Position numbers and translations under genes: made by a program. DNA of 64,000 bases. Origin: Asterias rubens. Lineage: Eukaryota > Echinodermata > Asteroidea > Forcipulatida > Asteriidae. The stretch is taken from contig NC_047062.1 of NCBI RefSeq assembly GCF_902459465.1, forward strand, positions 18,359,994 to 18,423,993, written 5' to 3'. This document shows positions 35,901-46,300 of the stretch, one piece after another. The number at the start of each line of letters is the position of its first letter. Position 1 is the first letter of the stretch. The notes beneath the pieces were generated by a model. It was not told the DNA's origin, made no database searches, and saw only the letters and a program-made list of their open reading frames with translations.

Positions 35901-38717
35901 CAACTTTTAATTTGAAGTGGCGCAACTTTCAATCAAAAATCGGCCAGGGGTTTCCTTATGGGTGGCGAACCCTTTGTCACTGAATTTTTGCTCTTCTGTT
36001 TTCAGATTTAAAAATATAAAACCAAATATTTGGGGGCTTGTTTTTCAAAACTTACCAAATGATAAATCACCTAATATGAAGTGGCAAATTTATCAATTTA
36101 ACACAGTTAAAAAATTGGCCAGAGGTTTCCCTGCGGGTGGCGAACCCATATCAATGAAGTTTGCTCTTCTTAAGAGTTAAATATAAAACCTCTGAAAGAA
36201 AACTATTCCTTACCAAATATTACCAAATTTAAAAAAAATGCTTTTAAAATGAAGTTGCACATTTTTCAATTAAACACAATTTTTTGTTATTTTAATTGTC
36301 GGACTTTGATCGTCTTATGCTGTTAAATTATTTGTCAACATCCCCCACCACCTGCGCATTCAAAAGTTAAATAAATGCCCTGCAAATATGACATTTTGAT
36401 CATTTAAATACCTCAATTATCTAACAGGTTGTTAAGGTCTGTCAAAAATGCTAACATCAGGAACTCAAAATCTTCTACCTTGATTTATTTTAAAGGCATG
36501 GGCTGTCAAAATTGTGTATGATATCTTGCTAGGTACCTCTTAGTTTATTACAATGTATAAATAAACAAAAAAGCGTTCACTTATGAAAATATCAGGGTCC
36601 GAATTTCAGACTTACAAATGGTCCACATAATAAAGAAGATGCCATATAAAATAAATCACCTAATAAATTTCATCAAATTTGATATACCAAGTCCAATTTT
36701 AAAAATGGCCGGAGGTTTCCCTGTGGGGGGTGAACCCTTTTCACAGATTTTAATTGTACACCTTTTTTTGTTCATTCAGAGTTAAATATAAATAATGAAA
36801 CCTCTGAAGTAAAAAATAGTTATAGTATACACAATTAAACAACAATAAAGTACGAACATTTCTGTATGTAAACATCAAGATATAAACCTAAACAATTTGG
36901 ACATTTCCTAAGATAAAACTCCAGTGTTTCACTCACCAGTGGTCCTAGGTCTTTCTGGCCGACGACCTCGTGATGACCTTCAACATTCTTGAGAGAGTTG
37001 AGACGCATGATAGACCACACTATGTAATGCAGCTGTAATGAGAAGGAAGACAAAAAGTGACTTTTCATTCATTCAAAATAATGCTGTCTGTGCTAGTGGT
37101 AGTGATATATGTGGTCACTGCTGAGTGATACAAAGAAAAAAAAATTCACTGATAATATTAATAAACACAACTTTACACAAGTGTTACATTTTGTTGAAAA
37201 TCTGTGAATGATAGGAATGTTATTTTAACTTTAAAATTTTTTTTAAAACGTGTGTTGGTCGATTTTGAAATCATGAGTGCTCGGCACCAGCAGGTTGCAC
37301 AGCACAGACCATGCCTCATCATAATGTAAGATTTGAAAATCTGAAACATTCATTTCCAAAAAAGACAAGTCAGACAGTCAATGGGGATACCTTTCCGTAT
37401 GGCGCCATCACTTTTTCACTCATTTTTACAAAGGGACATCTCATTGAGGTAAATTAGATACCATATTATTTCATATCGAATCAAAAAGTGGTTGTGCCAA
37501 GGGTATTTCTTTTAGGTTGTTTTACCGCAACTAAAAAAGATTTTCATTTTAGTACAATTTAATAGAATACAGGGCCACTCCAATAAATATATCTGTTGGG
37601 CGCTATCGGTCAATCTGCGCGATCAACCGATCACGCTGCGCTACTGATAGATCCCGCTGTGCTATTGAAATATCTATTGGTCGCACAACAATCGGTCGAT
37701 TGCGCAACATTCGGCAACGAACATATGCGAACAACCGATCGTGCGGGAATGGCACTGCGCTCTTGAGGTCGGTCGATCGTGCAGACCCATTCCTGCATGA
37801 TCAGCCTTTCCTCACGATCGGCTGATCACGGAAAAAATACTCATAGCGCGACCGGTCAATCGCGCAAAGATGTTCATTGCGCGATCGACCAATCGACCAA
37901 TTGATCTTTCAATTACGCAGCGCAATCGAAAGATCACGCAAATTGACTGATCGCGGCCAACATATCCACGCATCCAAGGCTTCGTGGATGCGATCAGGGT
38001 TAGGGTCAGCTGAGTGTGGCCCTGTATATATTCTATAGTTAATAAAACAAAATGATAAATTATAATAACATGACCAAACAGCGGATGAGCCACCAGGATG
38101 CAATCATTACAAAGGATGATATAAAAGGCAATCATTAAGGAAAAGTTTCTGTATGGCGCCACCACTTTTTCATTCGATATGAAATAATATACTATATAGT
38201 ATCTAATTTACCTCAATGAGATATCCCTTTTTCTAAAAAAGAGTGAAAAAGTGGTGGCGCCATACGGAAAGTTATCCATCATTAATCCTACAGACAGGCC
38301 TAGACTAGACTCGAGTAGTACATAGGTAGGCCGATATATTGTTAATTACAAAATTAATATTGAATTTTTGAAATTAATTGTCTACTATTTTATTTATAAA
38401 TACTTTTTTTTATAAAAAAAAAAATATTCTGAGTGTTGCGATCATGCATCAGGGTCCTCCCCCACCGCCTCCTTGGCCCACGTCCCGACCCCGCCTACCC
38501 CTTTTATATAAATAACGCACAAACAAGTGAAGAGGTCAATCACACAAGCTCCGGTTTCCAGAAGAAATATATTTATCCCAAACTTACTTTTTGCATTTAC
38601 TTTGTGAGGACATGTCTTGCATTTCATAACTACCGTTCCTTTTTCAGGAAACGGTAAAATGGAGCCAAATTGCGTGCAAAATTCTCTCGAAGAAGCAAAT
38701 GACTCCTCTCCGTCCAT
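29315..38717 (-). CDS. POLR1H: DNA-directed RNA polymerase I subunit RPA12 (POLR1H/ZNRD1)
   Basis: RPA12 is the small zinc-ribbon subunit of RNA polymerase I, needed for RNA cleavage and rRNA transcript termination in the nucleolus. Exon 1 is 38717-38588 ([14 protein letters not shown], then [13 protein letters not shown]). A probable 14-nt microexon is 37201-37188 and exon 2 is 37032-36937 (ending KDLGPL). Exon 3 is a 110-nt TFIIS-type ribbon exon encoding [26 protein letters not shown] and CPSC. The terminal exon encodes KHQEIEYS and stop, matching the vertebrate C-terminus KFQEKEDS. Exon 3 occurs four times (starts 35425, 33899, 32368, 30838) and the last exon five times. Any one pair gives about 128 residues, the usual family length. 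The N-terminal ribbon has Phe where the second Cys is expected (CTQF). The acidic RSSDEG hairpin is intact. Confidence 0.88.
29998..36119 (-). repeat. 1.53-kb tandem array duplicating the last two POLR1H exons (4 units)
   Basis: Unit junctions fall at 29998, 31528, 33059 and 34589, with the homologous intron point at about 36119, giving a period of 1530-1531 bp. Each unit holds exon 3, the final exon, a cut-short 3' UTR and intron. At every junction intronic TTAAAAAATCGGCC runs into 3' UTR text TCCTCATCAG. The parent sequences share only GGCC there, so the first duplication looks microhomology-mediated. Three of the units are nearly identical and the gene-proximal one (34589-36119) is slightly more diverged. 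Every exon 3 copy encodes the same peptide. Exon 3 copies: 30838-30729, 32368-32259, 33899-33790, 35425-35316. Last-exon coding copies: 29339-29315, 30171-30147, 31701-31677, 33232-33208, 34762-34738. Confidence 0.9.
30232..30365. mobile_element. Hairpin MITE inside each POLR1H unit
   Basis: TTAGGACTGGTCCTAACTTA and nearby CTTAGGACCAGTCC, then AACTTGTCC and GACTAGTCTTAACTC form nested palindromes. The element sits between the last exon and exon 3 in each unit (repeated at about 31762, 33293 and 34822). It was therefore present before the array expanded. Confidence 0.7.
35700..36740. repeat. Degenerate intronic subrepeats with GGCCAGGGGTTTCC
   Basis: Segments of about 200 bp starting at ATTGGCCAGGGGTTTCC or TGGCCAGAGGTTTCC, with GGTGGCGAACCC, TTTTGCTC and AAGTGGCGCA, recur at about 35745, 35940, 36115 and 36706. 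Two copies also lie inside each 1.53-kb unit. One of them supplied the intronic breakpoint of the array. Confidence 0.7.
37188..37201 (-). CDS. POLR1H: Putative 14-nt POLR1H microexon
   Basis: The minus strand reads CATTCACAG|ATTTTCAACAAAAT|GTAACAC. Exon 1 ends in phase 1. Exon 2 must be entered in phase 0 to stay open and to join exon 3. A 14-nt insert makes exactly that change and adds NFQQN, sitting where vertebrate POLR1H has DFEGK. Without it the frame hits TGA within exon 2. The donor GTAACA is weak, so this rests on phase logic and family alignment. Confidence 0.55.
37385..37500. mobile_element. Short hairpin MITE family B, copy 2 (damaged)
   Basis: CTTTCCGTATGGCGCCATC and TCACTTTTTC on the left. 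The right arm is eroded after AATCAAAAAGTGG. It lies in the POLR1H intron between exon 1 and the microexon. Confidence 0.65.
37570..38024. mobile_element. 455-bp TIR element packed with GATCG/CGATC palindromes
   Basis: Ends CAGGGCCACTC and GAGTGTGGCCCTG form an inverted repeat flanked by TA on both sides. The interior is a dense mix of CGGTCGAT, ATCGACCAAT, CGATCGGC and GCGCGA words in both orientations. It is CpG-rich against an AT-rich background. The short frames across it on the minus strand have no family resemblance. It is a non-autonomous DNA element of uncertain superfamily in POLR1H intron 1. Confidence 0.65.
38138..38277. mobile_element. Short hairpin MITE family B, copy 3
   Basis: AAGTTTCTGTATGGCGCC and the inverse GGCGCCATACGGAAAGTT enclose the same GATATGAAATAATATA core as at 6491-6630. 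It has a few extra TATA bases in the centre. Confidence 0.85.
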
Positions 38718-39370
38718 GTTTTAGAGAAATTCTGTTCCAGCATGCGTTTCTGAATGGAAAGAAGCACGTGATTTATCAAGGTTGACTTCATCCATACGTT
38801 CAGCATTAAATTTGGTTTAGGGTATCTGACTAGGTATTAAAATAGGAATCACGCCCTCTGTCGGAGGATTGTAGAGTCTCGACTCGGGATCCCGCGCAAA
38901 GTTAATACACCTTTCTTAATTCTGGTTAAAAATACCAAGCGCAACAGCATAAACAATGAAATTCAACAAACATTATCCCCCATACGAACCACACCACATC
39001 ACTATCTGAGAGAGAAATCCATTTCCACTACTAAATACAAATCGCTTTAAATTAATTGCTTAAAATAATCCCTAAAACATTACAAAAGTTGTCACTCACA
39101 AAGGTGCCAAAAAACAAAGAAATAATAATACTATTATGATTTTGTTTAACCATGATAATGCTGGGGGAAAAAATTGGTTTTGCCCCTCGCTACTTTTATG
39201 TTAAAATTGTCTTTTCATGAGTGTCCTCAAATTAATTTTGTTGTGTTTAACCACAGGGGTAAGTTTACATAATAATTAAAAAAAACAGGAGGGGCGTAAA
39301 GTTAGATAATAAGTTCAATGTAAAAAGTACATCGATGGCATCATGAGTGGAGGACCTCCGTGATGGCGTT
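38718..39370. other. POLR1H upstream region; no other gene seen
   Basis: It should contain the POLR1H promoter (transcription to the left). I see no TATA box at a convincing distance. No domain-bearing frame is present. Confidence 0.4.
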
Positions 39371-39379
39371 TAATGAGCG

Positions 39380-39772
39380 TTAAAGGCAGTGGACACTATT
39401 GGAAATTACTCAAAATAATTATTAGCAAAAACCCTTACTTGGTAACGAGTAATAGGGAGAGGTTGCTAGTATAAAACATTGTCAGAAACGGCTCCCTCTG
39501 AAGTGATGTAGTTTTCGAGAAAGAAGTAATTTTCCACGAATTTGATTTCGATACCTCGGATTTAGAATTCGAGGTCTCGAAATCAACCATCTAAACGCCT
39601 ACAACTTCGTGTGACAAGGGTGTTTTTTCTTTCATTATTATCTCGCAACTTCGACGACCGATTGAGCTCAAACTTTGACAGGTTTGTTATTTTATGCATA
39701 TTGTTGAGATACAGCAAGTGACTCGACTGGTCTTTGACAATAATTACCAATACTTAGTGACATGTCCAGTGT
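39380..39772. mobile_element. MITE family A, copy 5
   Basis: Left end TTAAAGGCAGTGGACAC is perfect. The right end is worn (ATGTCCAGTGTCAGCC). The internal GAATTCGAGGTCTCGAAATC hairpin arm is preserved. Confidence 0.85.
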
Positions 39773-39904
39773 CAGCCAAGTCATGAACCCAAAGCTACAA
39801 TTGTATTACCTTTCTCCAGACATAAACAATTTCACGAAAAATCTGCACTAACCATGTGTTTTTGTGCAGTTTAAGTAGTGTAAAAATCATCTCAAAACAC
39901 CAGC

Positions 39905-40170
39905 GGGCACTGTGGCGACATGGTGTACTGGATACATGTAGTTCCATTCTGCATGCAATCCAGAGCTGGGACACCGGTTCAAATCCTACCCGTACCAGGT
40001 GGACATGACTTTTACTGCTTGCACCAGTAATGGATTGGGGTCCGTCATGTTTATCCCCAATTAGGTGTGGATGATTTACTGTGTGGGAGAGTAAAGGAGG
40101 GACCGGGACGGCAAGTCCCTGAAGGGTTCTAATGGGTGATCACCACGCTGGTTTCGGCCAGACTTCGAGT
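39905..40170 (+). mobile_element. tRNA-derived SINE, second family
   Basis: The head carries TGGTGTACTGGATACATG and a B-box GGTTCAAATCC (about 39977), then a body with GGGACCGGGACGGCAAGTCC. It does not fold as a complete tRNA and has no clear tail. Confidence 0.5.
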
Positions 40171-40184
40171 CTGAAATTTGACAA

Positions 40185-40865
40185 GTTCACAAGGCAGTAG
40201 ATTTTTTAAGCAAAATTCGACAAGATCACATGGCTATAATATAAGCCTTGTAGACTTTTCAAGCAAAATTTGACAAGTTCATCAGGTTTAGCCTTACAGA
40301 CTTTTTCAAGCAAAATTTGACAATATCACAAGGTTATATATAGCCTTGAAAACTTTTTCAAGCAAAATTTGACAAGTTCACAAGGCTATATTTTAGCCTT
40401 ATAGATTTTTTTCAAGCAAAATTTGACAAGTTCATCAGGTTTAGCCTTGAAGACTTTTTCAAGCAAAATTTGACAAGTTCCCAAGGCTATATTTTAGCCT
40501 TATAGATTTTTTCAAGCAAGATTTGACAAGTTCACAAAGCTATAAGCCTTTTTAGCCTTGTGACTTTTTCAAGCAAAAATTGCTAGTGAATTTTTCAAGC
40601 AAAAATTGCTAGTGACTTTTTAAAGCAAAAATTGCTAGTGACTTTTTCAAGCAAAAATTGCTAAGTGTAAGACTTGTGACTTTTTCAAGCAGAAATTGCT
40701 AAGTACCCAAGGCTATATAGCAGAAATTGCTAAGTAAAAATTGCTAAGCAAAAATTGCTTTGTGACTTTTCAAGCATAAATCGCTAAGTACACGAGGCTA
40801 AGCTAGTACACAAGGAGCCTTGTCGCTTTTCCAAGCAAAAATTGCTCAGTACACAAGGCTAAAGA
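40185..40865. repeat. Irregular hairpin minisatellite (locus 3, longest)
   Basis: About 680 bp of 55-65-bp units: CAAGCAAAATTTGACAAG, then TTCACAAGGCTATA and TAGCCTTGTAGACTTTTT. After about 40560 the units shorten to TTTTTCAAGCAAAAATTGC. Each longer unit contains AAGGCTATA...TATAGCCTT and can form a hairpin. Confidence 0.85.
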
Positions 40866-40869
40866 CTAT

Positions 40870-43345
40870 AAATTTGAGCAAATTTTTGACAAAAATGTAA
40901 GGCTCATAATTTATTCAAATTCGAGAATACAGCCTCAAGCTAAACCACTTTTACCACATTGACAAGTTATCTCTAACATACATGTAATTTGTGCACACAG
41001 ATTGAGAAAACCTTGTTTGTAACACACTTCTAGTCTCACTATTGTTATATTTCTGCTTAAAAAATTAATAATAACTAATACTGATAACATTATTGTTGAT
41101 AATCATGAATAATTTCAGTTATATCTCGTTGGCAATGATTCTGTCTTCCTGAGACAACATTTCCAACGCTCCATTAAACATTTGAGGACTTATGGGTAGA
41201 GCTATACAATCAATAAAACATGTTAAAATCAGAAATACATGAATTTAAAAAACTTCCTACTCTTCATTTACATTTGCCAAAACCATTCCATCATAAAATG
41301 TATTGTACAATTGTGCACCTAACTGGGATTTATGTGCAGAACATTTACTAATAATTGATAACAATTGAACATATATTGCGCCACTTACATAAAAATGTTC
41401 AAAAATACATGACATTAAGAATGCACAGAATGAAAGAAAAGGATACAGAATCATGACTGATCACCAGGCAGTGCCCAAATCACAGTATGGGGATATGCCT
41501 GTCCCTATAACAGGATAAGTAATTGTTAAATTAATCAGCCTTTTTGGATCCCTTATCATTGCATCTTTTCAGCAGCACATATATATCTCTGACCGTACTA
41601 CATGTACGTTAAAAAACAAAGTCTAAACAAAAAACCTCAAAGCATTTACAACATAATATATAAAAAAAACATTGCAGGCTGGCAGACTAAAACTATCATT
41701 CAAAACCATCAGAATGATTTTTAAAATGACTAAAAAATAGGATTTTCATAAAAAAATTATCCTACTCTGCAATACTGTTTCTTTTCCTTCCATTTTACAA
41801 TGAAAAAGTTCCAAAAGGACAGACCCTTCCTATGTTATGTCAATTACACATCATGCGTACATACTAACACTATCGTTGTGCAAAATGAGGGAACACCCTG
41901 CCTTGTTGTTGTATATGCCGATGGTAGCGTGACGCAAATGCTGTTATACGTCTATCGTGTGGACAAGTCTTTGGCGTTTGTCAACCAACAGTGTCTGTAT
42001 GCACGCATGAATGTAGTTGGCATAAATTTCATGGAATTGGCTAATTACCTACCATCCTATAAAACCCATAGTACTTCAATAAAAAGACCTTCAAAAATTT
42101 TCAACAATTTCACAGTCATACAAAATAATAACACAGGGGTAGGTTTTCCAATTTGTTCAGAGAACGTTCGACTTTAAAAATATGGTAAAATGTTGATATT
42201 TAGATAATATGCACCAATTTTGAAAGACAAATGTTGACTTTGGGGGAGGAAGGAACAAGGTCTTCAAAAGTAGTACTCTCTGTACGATCGGGAAATTGTT
42301 GAAACTTTTGACTGCCCTAAGCATGTCACCAAACCATGAAAACTAGAGGAATTTAACAATCTCTATTCCAACCAAGTACTAACAATGGACATTTAGTCTG
42401 TGGTTCTTTAAATTCATTAAAATAGGGTTAAAAAAGTGGCTCGCCTGAAAGCTACGTTTTAAAAAAGTTCTGTAATAAAGCAATTATCTCCAATTCATAA
42501 GGCTTCCCCCGAGAGTACTAATAGGGTCAACAGAGGTCTTAAACTTGATTTGTAATTGCTTCAAGCCATAAGCAATGACATGATCAAAATATTAAAATGT
42601 CACCAAATAAGAGTTGGAATCCAATGTAAATTTTTGACTCATTTACTATAAATATTTCAGTGTGTTTTGTAATCGTCCTGCATAAATAATGACTGCATTT
42701 TCATTTGAAAAGTGAAGGGAATTTGTATACTTTAAAAGAGCTCTTCTCATTTAAAAAAATTGTATTTAAAAGTTGCTCAGATATCTGTGCACATTCTTGG
42801 TTTAAAACGCTTTCTTTCTACAAGTGTCTGTGGAACGTACTCATTGGTTATTTGCAATAAAAAGTGTACTAATAACAAGCGGCACACACAAACAGAACAC
42901 ACAGAATATTGTAGATCTAAAAAGGATCTCTTTAGATCCTGACCCAATTTCAAGCAGGCAGGCTTAATACTTCCTCCTTGTTTCCCTTAGGAAAAGGCAC
43001 CTATGTGGGAAGTTTCAATATCTACTGGAACATTTCATGTGGCACAAAGGCAATTAGCAAAGTATCAGACAAGATTCAGGTTCTCTGGAAACCTGTAGAA
43101 TAAACTTTCTTTATAGAAAAACCAGTACTATTAATACAAAAGTTTAAAAACTTATCTGATTGTCTTCAGCTGCAATGCCTTCTGGTTTCACATGCTCTCC
43201 CGTTGTTGTGAATCTCTATACACAACTCGGCCTCTGTTTTATATGCATCAGAAGATGCATCTATTTTACGGCACCAGTAGAGGTCCCTGTGTTGCGTGCA
43301 CCTGTAGATGTCGCTATGTTATGTGCACCAGTAGATTTCTCTGTG
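40870..43345 (-). other. Region downstream of TTLL15-like stop; probable 3' UTR, no other gene
   Basis: Non-coding sequence 3' of the TTLL15-like gene. The UTR limit is unknown; a minus-strand AATAAA occurs near 40913 but is far away. A 125-residue plus-strand frame at 41800-42177 has no domain, codon pattern or conserved motif that I can recognise. A dispersed repeat lies at 42955-43080. Confidence 0.4.
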
Positions 43346-46300
43346 TTACGTACACCAGTAGATGTCCTCACGGCATCTCGCTCTGAACCATTCTCTCAGA
43401 ACCCGATCGTTTGGGGTCAGCGATGAATCTTTGGTGGTATCGTAATGTAACGCTTCGTCCTGTGACTGAGGTCAAAACAGCAAAAAAGGAGGCTAGTATT
43501 TCATCCTGTACAACAAAATATCACTAACAAACTTAGCCTGGACATCTGATGTCACACTTCAAGGCTCATGAATTACGCCAGAGATCTGCTATGGAGCATG
43601 TCAATCCCTGTCCGTAATAACCTTTGACCTCCCATTAATTTCTCGCTGACATTGTACCAAGTGTGAGAATGACATCATTTAATTTTTTGCTCTGCAAAAC
43701 TCAACAATGAATGTGCAGGGAAATATTGTAAGCAATAAATATAAACAGCCTAACATGAATATTTGGTTAGGGAGTAGACCCCTTGCAAATGAGCACAAGC
43801 TAAAACAGTGCCCTCAATGATGTCAAAGGAAGACCCGTCATTGACAGAGAGTTTTGTGTGGTGCGTGCCCTTATGTAGGCTTCCATTGTTTGACCCCAGT
43901 GATGGCAAGCCTATTATAGTGTTTATGGTTGTTAATAACCTAGTCCATGAGATACAGATTCATTATTGAGGATTGCTGCCATCTTGCTTTTCCATCCATT
44001 CGACCCAATGTAACCAAACCGAGGCTGGAAGAAAAAGACAGTCTGGTTCCTTTGTGATAAGAGAATTAGGAATGCCATTGTCAGAGCTGTATGCAAGGTA
44101 CCAGACACAGATCCAAAGCATGATGATTGGACTTACCATGGGTTCGGGGTAGACTCTTCTAGTACTTTGGCGATGAATATGCTCATAGTACGACTCTTTC
44201 AACATTGCAATCTGATCTGGAACTAGGCACTTGAAACAAAGCTGGCATTCCTAAAAAGAAAAATAATAAAAAGACAGCAACATGAATCACAAAAACGTGT
44301 TTTCTTAGCATTTAAGACGTATGCTTGAAAAATTCGGAGAGATATTCAATGAAAACAATAGGTTATGAAAAACCCACAAGGGCAAAGCATTGAACTTGAA
44401 GGTGCAGCCTTAAGTTTGAACGAACCACAAACAGTTTTACATTTTCAGTCAATATGGGGCATAAACTAATGCTTTACTCTTAAATATGATCAAATCATAA
44501 GGGGTAAGCCTTGCATTGTAAGTACATTTTTTGCACAATACTTCACTTTACGCTACAACTCTTTATTTGAACAAATCACTAGGTAAGCTTTGCATGTACA
44601 TGTAGTCAGTTTGCGCACAATATTTCTGTACACTTCAACCTTAAATTTGAATAAAAATTCACTAGAGGGCAATCGTTGCATTTTTAGTTATTTCTTATTT
44701 TGTTTGGGGTGGGGGGCGGCAGAGCATTGGACATAAATCTATAGTCTGAAAATGTGAACAAATTAAAAGGGGTAATATAAAAAACAAAGTGTACAGATAC
44801 AGGATGTCTATCAATCAAGAGTTTAAACAGAATCTCATTCTAGTTTCCTAAGCATTAAAGGCAGTGGACACTATTGGTAATTACTCAAAATAATTATTAG
44901 CATAAAACCTTTCTTGGTGACGAGTAATGGGGAGAGGTTGATGGTATACAAAATTGTGAGGAACGACTCCCTCTGAAGTGCCATAGTTTTCCACGAATTT
45001 GATTTCGAGACCTCAGATTTAGAACTTGAGGTCTCGAAATCAACCATCTAAACGCACACAACTTCGTGTTACAAGGGGTTTTTTCTTTCATTATTATCTC
45101 GCAAGTTCGATGACCGATTGAGCTCAAATTTTCACAGGTTTGTTATTTTATGCATATGTTGAGAAACACCAACTGTGAAGGCTAGTCTTTGACAATTACC
45201 AATAGTGTCCACTGCCTTTATGAAAATTATCTTGAACAGCGTGTAAGATTTCATGAAAGTTTTCAATGTTTATCTGTACACATCAAGTTTCGATACTTAC
45301 ACTTGAGACACATGTTATGCACTGTGAGCTGCCACAGACGTCTGATTTAACCAGAATATCCTTCTCACTCACTTCCATTGTTCTGGCATCCTCTGGACTG
45401 GACAAGAAACAAAAAGAGAATAGTTTTGTTTTTTTCTTCAAATCTTGACAATAAGAACTGTACCCTGTCACACTGACACATCTACGGCCTACTCCAGTCA
45501 AAACAACTTGAAAAACAAGACTAGGAAAAATATCATGCCTCCTACCAAGTTAAGTAATTAACCAAGTATAAACTTACATTACATTTTGGGTGTTTGTCCA
45601 AAATGAATAATTGTAGGCTTCTGATTGGTCGAGAGGGGGATCCTGTGTCCATGTTTAATCATGTGATCACAGTGTCGAGAGTGTTTAAATAGGCCTTATG
45701 AGATTGAGTCCAAAGAGGGCGCAATCAGACGAGTGCGCAGAGCACGTAAATTTTATGGCCAAATTTAGGTTGGTAAATGACATAATTGGCTAGAGCATTG
45801 GCTATATTTTAAAACTTAACAGCACAAGTTTGAAACTTGCATACAATAGTTTAAATATTTAGAATGTAAATTTGAAATTTGCACGAGGAAGTAACCCATT
45901 TCAATACTTACCCTTTTTTTAGGCTGCGTGGAACATTTCTTGCTACACCAGCTACACTCAAGATGTTAAAGATGACGTGTTCGTATAAAAACTTGTTTGG
46001 CATGAAGTGATTGGAAGAAAGATTAGGCGACATGTTGACCTATGGAGAGAAATATTTGAACCGTGAAAATAATAATCTCATAATTTATGTTACTGTTATT
46101 GGCCTTGGTCTAGGGCTATTGTCTGAACGACTGAACCCAGGTTCATACTATGCAAAGCGAATTTTGGTGTCACAGGGTTGTTTTTGCAGCGAATGTTTCG
46201 CAGGAGTAGAACACAAGTCAACTGACGCATATTATTTGTTGCGAATTTGTGACGTCAAAATTTGTACCACATTTACATTCGCAAGAAGTGTGAACCGACT

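Noticed and set aside
37812..38165. 117-residue minus-strand frame
   Set aside because: Crosses the GATCG-rich transposable element; no conserved motif.
41800..42177. 125-residue plus-strand open frame
   Set aside because: No domain, no splice context and AT-driven composition; it lies antisense to the probable TTLL15-like 3' region.
44086..44135. Extension of the TTLL15-like exon past VYPEPM (MVSPIIMLWICVWYLAY)
   Set aside because: The donor CATG|GTAAGT at 44137 is strong and the next exon joins in phase to the conserved WFRARC tail; the extension is intron.
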